From contig CALSMN010000006.1 in assembly GCA_943787465.1 (NCBI GenBank), positions 141,105 to 205,104 on the forward strand: DNA of 64,000 bases, given 5' to 3'. The DNA comes from an uncultured Bacteroidia bacterium. GTDB lineage: Bacteria > Bacteroidota > Bacteroidia > NS11-12g > UBA9320. The notes under the pieces were generated by a model. That model was given only the letters and a program-made list of their open reading frames with translations, searched no databases and was not told where the DNA came from. Each line of letters starts with the position of its first letter. The stretch's first letter is position 1. This document shows positions 57,888 through 64,000 of this stretch, in pieces. The translations under genes were made by a program, and so were the position numbers.

Positions 57888-58956
57888 TTTTAGTAACATC
57901 AATTGCGTGTTGAAGTGAGGCTAACTTTATAAGGCTCAGTTCTACGTGCAATCGTTGATTTTGACTTGATTTGTAATTGATATCAGCTTCACCAATGATA
58001 TTTATAGCATTCACAATAAATGAGGCAGAAACAGATTTGGCCTGATCCAGATACTTCGAAGCCATTTCTTCAGATTTTTCCAAAAGTTGTTGACTAGAGG
58101 CATTTTGAGCTACCAATAAATCACGTAAATGATTGGCTAAACCATTTAAAAAGATTTGCCCATCAAATCCATTGCCTTGTATATCATCAAATATGAGAAG
58201 CACTTGACTAATATCTCCATCTAAGAAACCATCGACAATTTTAAAATAATAATCATAGTCCAATATATTTAAATGATTGATTACTGCGGCATAGGTGACC
58301 TTTCCAGCTTCACCAAAACTCACCATTTGATCAAAAATGGACAATGCATCTCGCATGGCACCATCCGCTTTCTGAGCAATTAAATGTAGTGCACTTTCTT
58401 CTGCCGAAATTTTTTCTTCCTGAGCAATTTCTTTTAAGTGATTGACAATTTGAGGAATTCGAATCCGATCAAAATTAAACACTTGGCAACGGGAAAGTAT
58501 CGTTGGTAAAATTTTGTGTTTTTCTGTGGTGGCCAAAATAAAAACAGCATAACTTGGCGGTTCTTCTAAAGTTTTAAGAAATGCATTAAATGCCTGTTGA
58601 GATAACATATGGACCTCATCAATAATATACACCTTGTAGTCTCCAGTTTGAGGTGGTATCCTAACTTGCTCTGTCAACGCACGAATATCATCTACAGAAT
58701 TGTGAGAGGCTGCGTCTAATTCAAAAATATTGTAAGAAAAATCATAATTTTCTGGAACTGAGTTTTTATTAATTTCTTTGGCAAGAATTCGAGCACAAGT
58801 AGTTTTACCAACCCCTCTAGGACCACAAAAAAGAAAGGCTTGTGCTAGGCGGTCGTTCGAAATTTCATTGATTAAAGTTTCAGTTATATGCTCTTGGCCA
58901 ACCACACTATCAAATGTGTTTGGACGATATTTTCTTGCACTAACAATATAACTCAT
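57868..58956 (-). CDS. dnaX: DNA polymerase III subunit gamma/tau, clamp-loader part
   Basis: In the zero frame, 362 residues from ATG 58956 (MSYIVSARKYRPNTFDSVVG). AAA+ domain with Walker A CGPRGVGKTTCARILA, Walker B YIIDEVHMLSQQAFNAFLK and sensor 1 ATTEKHKILPTILSRCQVF; domain III ends at about residue 350 and a stop follows the A10 run (57882-57891). This product has domains I-III, equal to a gamma subunit. The four-Cys zinc module found in many DnaX proteins between ILAK and the ELDAAS strand is missing: only about 14 residues lie there. The longer frame back to 59046 has no support. Confidence 0.92.
   Translation of the reverse strand: MSYIVSARKYRPNTFDSVVGQEHITETLINEISNDRLAQAFLFCGPRGVGKTTCARILAKEINKNSVPENYDFSYNIFELDAASHNSVDDIRALTEQVRIPPQTGDYKVYIIDEVHMLSQQAFNAFLKTLEEPPSYAVFILATTEKHKILPTILSRCQVFNFDRIRIPQIVNHLKEIAQEEKISAEESALHLIAQKADGAMRDALSIFDQMVSFGEAGKVTYAAVINHLNILDYDYYFKIVDGFLDGDISQVLLIFDDIQGNGFDGQIFLNGLANHLRDLLVAQNASSQQLLEKSEEMASKYLDQAKSVSASFIVNAINIIGEADINYKSSQNQRLHVELSLIKLASLQHAIDVTKKKSQKN
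57882..57891 (-). other. Slippery A10 run in dnaX
   Basis: Ten A on the coding strand followed by GCC and a further A7 run (57872-57878). Reading through in the -1 frame gives tau. No stable hairpin is seen just downstream, so transcriptional slippage fits better than ribosomal frameshifting; a missing base from sequencing is the rival explanation. Confidence 0.6.
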
Positions 58957-59100
58957 GATTATTTTGCCACAAAATAGAGTTACAATCGATGGATAAACAA
59001 GAAGTGTTGAAAAAATAGTGAGATATTGTATTAAATATTTATTCAAGATCTACATACCCCACCTTTAAAACAAATATATGTTTATGGTTACAATTTTATG

Positions 59101-59131
59101 TTTATAAAAAACAAATAAATGTCTATCTTCG
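59101..59131 (+). promoter_or_regulatory. Promoter of rpsF-rpsR-rplI
   Basis: TTT (59101-59103), 20 bases and TATCTTCG (59124-59131), followed by CAGCCC as upstream of rpmB. Leader of about 25 bases to ATG 59162. Confidence 0.55.
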
Positions 59132-59161
59132 CAGCCCTAAAAATTTAAACATTTATAAAAA

Positions 59162-59599
59162 ATGGCAAAAACTAATTACGAGTCTGTAGTCATATTGACA
59201 CCCGTACTTAGCGAAAAGATGTTGCAGGAAGCTGCGAATTCATTCGAGAAGTTGATTACAGAAAATGGTGGAGAGCTCATCCACAAAGAAAATTGGGGGC
59301 TTACCAAAATGGCCTATCCTATCCAAAGTAAAACTACAGGTTTCTATCAAATTTTTGAATTTGTTGCAGATACAGAAACAGAACTTATTGATAAGCTAGA
59401 ATTGGCTTACAGAAGAGATGAACAAGTGTTAAGGTATCTTACTATCAAGTTAGATAAGCATGCAGTGAAGTACAATGAACGAAGAAGAAACGGAGAATTT
59501 AATAAACCAAAGCAGAAAAAAGAAGATGCACCTGCTATTGAACAGGCATCTCCCGCTAAGGCTGAGGCAGAAGTAACACCACAAGAATCAGAGGATTAA
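59162..59599 (+). CDS. rpsF: 30S ribosomal protein S6
   Basis: A 145-residue S6: the conserved ferredoxin-like fold (about residues 1-105) with [20 protein letters not shown] and [20 protein letters not shown], then an acidic, Ala/Glu-rich tail of about 30 residues as in many Bacteroidota S6 proteins. It pairs with S18 on the 30S platform near the anti-Shine-Dalgarno. First gene of the rpsF-rpsR-rplI operon, four bases before rpsR. Confidence 0.97.
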   Translation: MAKTNYESVVILTPVLSEKMLQEAANSFEKLITENGGELIHKENWGLTKMAYPIQSKTTGFYQIFEFVADTETELIDKLELAYRRDEQVLRYLTIKLDKHAVKYNERRRNGEFNKPKQKKEDAPAIEQASPAKAEAEVTPQESED

Positions 59600-59603
59600 T
59601 ATC

Positions 59604-59858
59604 ATGGCAAAAAGAAAAAGATATACTAGAACCCCTGTTGTTCGTCCCAAAAAATATTGCAGATTTAAGAAAAGCGGTATCAAGTACATTGATTATAAGA
59701 ATCCAGATTTCTTAATGGCTTTCATCAATGAACAAGGTAAATTATTACCCCGAAGAATTACAGGTACATCATTAAAATATCAACGTAAAGTTGCAACAGC
59801 AGTAAAACGATGCAGACACATTGCATTACTTCCTTATGTTGCTGATGAAATGAAATAA
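59604..59858 (+). CDS. rpsR: 30S ribosomal protein S18
   Basis: An 84-residue S18 with [20 protein letters not shown], then [20 protein letters not shown] and the helical [19 protein letters not shown] end. It forms a heterodimer with S6 on the 30S platform. Middle gene of the operon, 24 bases before rplI. Confidence 0.98.
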   Translation: MAKRKRYTRTPVVRPKKYCRFKKSGIKYIDYKNPDFLMAFINEQGKLLPRRITGTSLKYQRKVATAVKRCRHIALLPYVADEMK

Positions 59859-59882
59859 GTCGAACCCATAATTTTAAAAGAA

Positions 59883-60323
59883 ATGAAAGTAATATTAAAA
59901 GATTTTGTAAAAGGGTTTGGTGAAAAAAATGATATCGTTGAAGTAAAAAACGGATACGGTAGAAACTACCTTATACCTCAAGGATTAGCAACTATTGCTA
60001 CTCCATCAGCAATTAAAATGGCTGAAGAGAATATTAAACAAGCTGCTCACAAACAAGTTAAAATTAAAGCAGACGCAGAAGAATTAGCTAAAAAATTAGA
60101 TGGGCTTAAAATTACCATTCCAACCAAAGCTGGTTCCAATGGTAAAATTTTTGGATCTGTGACTGTAATGCAACTTGCAAAAAGTATAGTAGATCGAGGT
60201 TTTGATATAGACAAAAGAAAAATATCTGCTCCAGATATCAAAAATCTAGGCGATTATAAAGTGACTATTAGCCTTCACAAGGAGGTCTCCGTAGAAATTG
60301 ATGTTGAGGTTATTCAAGAGTAA
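59883..60323 (+). CDS. rplI: 50S ribosomal protein L9
   Basis: A 146-residue L9: N-terminal RNA-binding domain with DFVKGFGEKNDIVEVKNGYG and RNYLIPQGLATIA, a long central helix (about 40-75) and a C-terminal domain with LKITIPTKAGSNGKIFGSVT. It binds 23S rRNA and projects from the ribosome. Last gene of the operon; a strong terminator follows. Confidence 0.97.
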   Translation: MKVILKDFVKGFGEKNDIVEVKNGYGRNYLIPQGLATIATPSAIKMAEENIKQAAHKQVKIKADAEELAKKLDGLKITIPTKAGSNGKIFGSVTVMQLAKSIVDRGFDIDKRKISAPDIKNLGDYKVTISLHKEVSVEIDVEVIQE

Positions 60324-60347
60324 TTTAATTTCGAATCCTATAATTTT

Positions 60348-60379
60348 AAAAAAAGCTCAACTACGTTGAGCTTTTTTTT
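60348..60379 (+). terminator. Terminator after rplI, probably bidirectional
   Basis: GCTCAA / TTGAGC stem around CTACG, flanked by seven A and eight T. Because both flanks are A/T runs it can also stop the convergent permease gene, whose stop codon lies inside it. Confidence 0.88.
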
Positions 60380-61607
60380 ATTCATGTCTTAAAGCTTCAA
60401 TAGGATTTATTTGAGATGCTTTGCGAGCCGGCCAAATCCCAGCACCAAGTCCAACAAGTGTACATACACCTATAGCTACCGAAATCCACTTCCAAGGTAT
60501 TAAAAACTCACCACCAATATAATTACTTATCAAATTCCCCATTATCAATCCTAAAATAATACCACCAATCCCACCAATTTGACATATAGTGATGGCCTCT
60601 ATTATAAATTGATTGAGAACTGTTGAACGCTTTGCTCCTACAGCTTTACGAGTTCCTATTTCTTTGGTTCTCTCCGTAACGCTGACTAACATAATATTCA
60701 TTAAAGCAATAGCAGCCCCAAACAAGGTAATTACAGCAATAAAAATAGCTCCAATCAAAACTAAACTTAAGTTTTCTAACAAAGACTCGGATATACTATC
60801 TGATTTAATAACACTAAAATTGGATTCTTCTTTTATTTTTAATCGCCTAACTTGTCTAAAAATTATCGTTGAATAATCAACCATCCTATCCATAGAATTT
60901 ATATCATCCAAAGACAAACCAATATTATAACTCATATTTTCTCGATCAAATTTTACCCGAGCTAAAGTTACTGGAATTAGTATTATCCGATCACCACCAA
61001 AATCAAAAGCTCCCCCTTTAGATTCAAATAAACCAATCACTTTTAGCTTAACCCCATTAACTTTTATGAATTTATTCAAACAAGTTTGATTTCCAAACAG
61101 GCTCATTTTTATCTCTTGACCAATAACAGCAACTGGTAAACCTCTATCTACATCAGCTTTTGTTAAATTTCTGCCATTTTTAAGTTCATATCCAGCAACA
61201 CGCATATAAGCCTCATCTCCTCCAATAATAGAACTATTGGGATTCGTTTGATTTGTCCTGTATTTAGCGGTGGCAGTCCAAGAATTATTTGAATTTATTG
61301 AAACGAATGCTTCTTGATCAAATCTTGATTTAAAATCCTTTGCTTCTTGATATGAGATTGATGCATAATTTATTCGTTTTTTATTCTTACCGAATGAAAA
61401 CCCTGAAGAGCGATTTTGAATTGTAAACGAATTGGCTCCCATAAAACTAAAGTTTTTAACTAAACTGGTTTCTATGCCTTCTATAGCGGTGAGTATTCCA
61501 ACCAGAGCCATGATACCAAATGAGATAATCAAACACGTGATGATCGTACGCATAACATTAGTACGAATAGATGAAAATGCCTCTTTTATATTTTGAATAA
61601 AGTTCAC
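60378..61607 (-). CDS. MacB-like ABC transporter permease
   Basis: A 409-residue permease: one N-terminal helix (about 20-42: IITCLIISFGIMALVGILT), a periplasmic MacB_PCD domain (about 50-270) and three C-terminal helices with the FtsX signature SVTERTKEIGTRKAVGAKRS (about 310-330). MacB-type proteins couple cytoplasmic ATP hydrolysis to periplasmic events; the ATPase is not fused here and no ATPase gene is adjacent. The start is GTG 61607; no ATG lies nearby. It converges on rplI, sharing the terminator. Confidence 0.92.
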   Translation of the reverse strand: MNFIQNIKEAFSSIRTNVMRTIITCLIISFGIMALVGILTAIEGIETSLVKNFSFMGANSFTIQNRSSGFSFGKNKKRINYASISYQEAKDFKSRFDQEAFVSINSNNSWTATAKYRTNQTNPNSSIIGGDEAYMRVAGYELKNGRNLTKADVDRGLPVAVIGQEIKMSLFGNQTCLNKFIKVNGVKLKVIGLFESKGGAFDFGGDRIILIPVTLARVKFDRENMSYNIGLSLDDINSMDRMVDYSTIIFRQVRRLKIKEESNFSVIKSDSISESLLENLSLVLIGAIFIAVITLFGAAIALMNIMLVSVTERTKEIGTRKAVGAKRSTVLNQFIIEAITICQIGGIGGIILGLIMGNLISNYIGGEFLIPWKWISVAIGVCTLVGLGAGIWPARKASQINPIEALRHE

Positions 61608-61711
61608 TAAATATTACTTCAAAGAAAATCAAACATATTTCATAAACTAAATACTTCAAAAAACGATTTCCATTTCATCAAACATTAAAAATTTAAAGTA
61701 ATGAAAATGAA

Positions 61712-61719
61712 TAGATTTG
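61712..61719 (+). promoter_or_regulatory. -7 promoter box for the split 5'-nucleotidase genes
   Basis: TAGATTTG, exact consensus, 12 bases before ATG 61732, predicting a leader of about eight bases. Confidence 0.45.
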
Positions 61720-61731
61720 TAACATTAAGAC

Positions 61732-62412
61732 ATGAGATATAATGGCGTTTTTTTGATGATTGGGATTTTAATAATTCAATGTAAAATACCAACTTATAGT
61801 AAATATACTTCATCCATTAATACTCCTATCGGAGCAACCATTGAAAACAATTATATTATTGACTCTATTATAAAACCTTACTCGGATACTTTGCATGGTG
61901 CCATGGATCAAATTATTGGATTTTGTCCCATGTTTATAGAAAAATATAAACCCTCAAGTGCTTTGACAAATTTGATGGCTGACGCCATTGCACAAACAGC
62001 AATTAATGAAGGCTACCCCATTGATCTTTGCATTTTAAACTATGGAGGTATACGAAGTACACTAGATTCTGGAGATATTACTTTAGGTGAAACCTTCGAA
62101 CTTATGCCCTTTGATAATCAAATTACTGTATTACAACTATCAGCTGAATTACTTAAAGATTGTATTGAATTAATAAGGATGAAAGGTGGAGAACCTATCT
62201 CTTCTGGGTATTATAAATTAAGATTCCCTTTGCAAAAGCAATATTATTTAGTGGCTGTCAATGATTACATGGCAGATGGCGGAGATGGTTATCACTTTTT
62301 ATCAAAATCAGAAAAACGTTGGGATACCAACATTAAAATTAGAGATGGATTGATACACTATATTAAACAAAACAACCCACTTAAATTGGATTTTAAAAAT
62401 CGAACGTTATGA
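61732..62412 (+). CDS. 5'-nucleotidase C-terminal domain protein
   Basis: A 226-residue protein made only of the C-terminal (substrate-binding) domain of UshA-type 5'-nucleotidases. Present are SSALTNLMADAIAQTA, NYGGIRSTLDSGDITLGETFELMPF-like text (FELMPFDNQITVLQL) and YLVAVNDYMADGGDGYHFL with the aromatic nucleobase clamp. The N-terminus is a hydrophobic segment ending IIQC (Cys at about residue 17), a possible though imperfect lipobox. The metal-binding domain is encoded by the next gene, which overlaps by four bases (ATGA). The two halves are in the reverse order to a normal single-chain enzyme. Confidence 0.9.
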   Translation: MRYNGVFLMIGILIIQCKIPTYSKYTSSINTPIGATIENNYIIDSIIKPYSDTLHGAMDQIIGFCPMFIEKYKPSSALTNLMADAIAQTAINEGYPIDLCILNYGGIRSTLDSGDITLGETFELMPFDNQITVLQLSAELLKDCIELIRMKGGEPISSGYYKLRFPLQKQYYLVAVNDYMADGGDGYHFLSKSEKRWDTNIKIRDGLIHYIKQNNPLKLDFKNRTL

Positions 62413-63311
62413 ATAGGAAAGAATTCATTAAAAATTTAGGTATTCTAACAGCTGGAGTTACACTTCCTAGCATCCCTTCTTGGGGGGCTGATAATGAACG
62501 ATTGGTTATTCTTCATACCAATGATTGGCATAGTCATATTGAATCATTTTCAATGAATCATAAAAAGTATCCTGGAATGGGTGGAGCATCAAAACGAGCA
62601 TCTTACATTCAAGAAATAAAGTCGAAATACAAGCATGTTTTAGTTTTAGACAGTGGGGATATCTTTCAAGGAACACCCTATTTTAATTTTTTTGGCGGTG
62701 AATTAGAATTTAAGCTCATGAGTGCAATGGGATATGATTTCGCAACATTAGGCAATCATGATTTTGATTTGGGCATTGATGCATTAAGTCATCAACTTAA
62801 AAATGCAAAATTTAAATTCTTAAATTCCAATTATAATTTCCAAAATACCCCCTTAAAAAATAAAATTGAGAACTATGCCATTGTGAAAAAAGGTAACTTT
62901 AAAATTGGTATTCTAGGTGTTGGAATTGAATTAAATGGGCTTGTTCCTAAAAACCTCTATGGAAATATTAAATATGAAGAGCCTATTAAAAAAGCAAATC
63001 AAGTGGCTAAATATCTAAAATCTGAAGGATGTAATTTAGTGATCTGTTTATCACATTTAGGTTTTAAATACAATTCTGATAAAGTAAGCGATGTTAAACT
63101 TGCTCAGAACTCTACCCATATTGATTTAATATTAGGAGGACATACCCATACTTTTATGAATAATCCACGTGAATTTGCAAATAAAAAAGGAAAGAATGTA
63201 CTCATTAATCAAACTGGATGGGCTGGTATATTTATGGGACGTATTGATTATGAGATTAATAACTCTGAAGGCTTGTCACTCCTGAATAATAGTTATAAAA
63301 AAATTTCATAA
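62409..63311 (+). CDS. 5'-nucleotidase N-terminal metallophosphatase domain protein
   Basis: A 300-residue calcineurin-like phosphoesterase, the catalytic half of a 5'-nucleotidase. Metal ligands are in order: HTNDWHSHIESF, LDSGDIFQGTPYF, TLGNHDFDLG, CLSHLGFKYNSD and GGHTHTF. It starts MNRKEFIKNLGILTAGVTLP, a Tat-like signal with Arg-Lys in place of Arg-Arg. With the upstream C-terminal-domain protein it would form a two-chain periplasmic nucleotidase releasing nucleosides and phosphate. Overlaps the upstream gene by four bases. Confidence 0.92.
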   Translation: MNRKEFIKNLGILTAGVTLPSIPSWGADNERLVILHTNDWHSHIESFSMNHKKYPGMGGASKRASYIQEIKSKYKHVLVLDSGDIFQGTPYFNFFGGELEFKLMSAMGYDFATLGNHDFDLGIDALSHQLKNAKFKFLNSNYNFQNTPLKNKIENYAIVKKGNFKIGILGVGIELNGLVPKNLYGNIKYEEPIKKANQVAKYLKSEGCNLVICLSHLGFKYNSDKVSDVKLAQNSTHIDLILGGHTHTFMNNPREFANKKGKNVLINQTGWAGIFMGRIDYEINNSEGLSLLNNSYKKIS

Positions 63312-63429
63312 AATCAATAGAAAAAATATTTTTTTAGAAACTTTTTTTGCCCCAAATTGCGATGGTATTTGATACAGCAATGTATACTACGTTTTATTAA
63401 CCTAAACCTTACAAACTAAAATTAACTAA

Positions 63430-64000
63430 ATGAGTGAGCAACACGAAACGGTGTGGAATAAATGTATTCAGACAATAAAAGATAATGTCAATCCACAAAG
63501 TTTTAAGACTTGGTTTATTCCAATTAAACCCATGAAACTTGAAGAAAAGGTTTTAACCATTCAAGTACCGAGTCAGTTTTTTTATGAATGGTTAGAAGAG
63601 CATTATGTTGCATTGCTCAAAAAAACGTTAGAAAAAGAGTTAGGAGCTGGTTCAAAATTGGAATACAATGTCATTGTAGATAATACTGGAGCAGGAACGA
63701 GTAGACCTTACACCGTGAACATGCCTACTAGGAATGTTACGCACAACAATAAAAATGAAATGGGAATGCCCATTAATCTTTCTAATAATATTCGTAATCC
63801 GTTTATTATTCCAGGTCTTAAGAAATTAAATATTGACTCCCAACTTAATCCATCCTATACTTTTGATAATTTTATAGAAGGCGAATGCAACAGGTTAGCA
63901 AGATCTGCTGGTTATGCTGTAGCCAATAAGCCTGGAGGAACCGCTTTTAATCCATTAATGATATTTGGTGGTGTTGGACTTGGAAAAACTCATTTAGTCC
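63430..64000 (+). CDS. dnaA: Chromosomal replication initiator DnaA, N-terminal part
   Basis: The first 190 residues of DnaA; the gene runs past the window end. Domain I (about 1-80) has [20 protein letters not shown], domain II is a flexible Asn/Gly-rich linker, and domain III begins [20 protein letters not shown] with Walker [12 protein letters not shown] just before the edge. DnaA opens the origin and regulates transcription. The upstream 118 bases are AT-rich, but I see no array of TTATCCACA boxes, so the origin is not evident here. Confidence 0.96.
   Translation, partial: MSEQHETVWNKCIQTIKDNVNPQSFKTWFIPIKPMKLEEKVLTIQVPSQFFYEWLEEHYVALLKKTLEKELGAGSKLEYNVIVDNTGAGTSRPYTVNMPTRNVTHNNKNEMGMPINLSNNIRNPFIIPGLKKLNIDSQLNPSYTFDNFIEGECNRLARSAGYAVANKPGGTAFNPLMIFGGVGLGKTHLV

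Noticed and set aside
57800..57890. Ribosomal -1 frameshift with a stimulatory hairpin in dnaX
   Set aside because: I could not find a stable stem just downstream of A10, nor an upstream Shine-Dalgarno-like stimulator, so this mechanism is not supported over slippage or error.
63312..63429. Replication origin next to dnaA
   Set aside because: AT-rich, but no cluster of TTATCCACA-type boxes is present in these 118 bases.

Overview
The window is a gene-dense, low-GC stretch of a Bacteroidota chromosome. Lineage evidence is consistent: a type IX secretion C-terminal domain, a TonB receptor, bacillithiol synthesis (BshC), small families largely confined to the phylum (DUF4295, DUF6089, DUF6438, DUF5522, Lacal_2735-type), and many upstream regions with the phylum's -33 TTG / -7 TAnnTTTG promoter. 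The genus cannot be read from the sequence. I see no prophage, insertion sequence, CRISPR array, tRNA or rRNA. Nearly everything is chromosomal housekeeping, and no gap longer than 300 bases lacks a gene.

Layout. 0-9.7 kb: the tail of a class III aminotransferase, two small reverse genes, a TonB receptor, the floA/NfeD pair, gcvP, an outer-membrane barrel and a DUF819 permease. 9.7-18 kb: a DUF1800/DUF1501 secreted pair, rfbC, a UvrD/PcrA helicase and a WbpM-type sugar dehydratase. 18-25.8 kb, reverse strand: ftsK-lolA-DUF6438, carA-eno and an M61 peptidase. 25.8-33 kb, forward: rpsA, an EVE-pyrR-pyrB-ansA operon and gyrB. 33-43.4 kb: pfkA, an orphan lipoprotein, a sodium:solute symporter, lon, hisS with a pseudouridine synthase, and an LtaS-like sulfatase. 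43.4-47.9 kb: rpmE, a GlmU-like transferase, tpiA and two outer-membrane proteins. 48-60.4 kb: bshC, rimO, ftsY, rpmB-rpmG-DUF4295, namZ, a LolC/E-like permease, a potassium channel, rnhB, a methyltransferase, dnaX and rpsF-rpsR-rplI. 60.4-64 kb: a MacB-like permease, a split 5'-nucleotidase and the start of dnaA.

How the genes work together. The pyr operon joins a regulator, the first committed pyrimidine enzyme and an asparaginase that releases aspartate; carA for the same pathway lies 5 kb away. Ribosomal protein operons are closed by strong terminators. In two of these (rpmE and rpmB-rpmG-DUF4295) the hairpin loop itself carries a -7 promoter box for the next gene. FtsK, LolA, NamZ, the LolC/E-like permease, the OmpA protein and WbpM form an envelope set.

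The most notable signals are: dnaX broken at a run of ten A with its tau domain continuing in the -1 frame; a cluster of single-base frameshifts confined to about 47.1-57.9 kb (an OmpA protein, a LolC/E permease, a potassium channel and dnaX), which may be assembly error; the terminator-loop promoters; several promoters so close to the start codon that the mRNAs should be nearly leaderless; and an rpsA gene whose real start is probably a TTG behind a strong Shine-Dalgarno sequence. I did not find a convincing new defence or mobile system.
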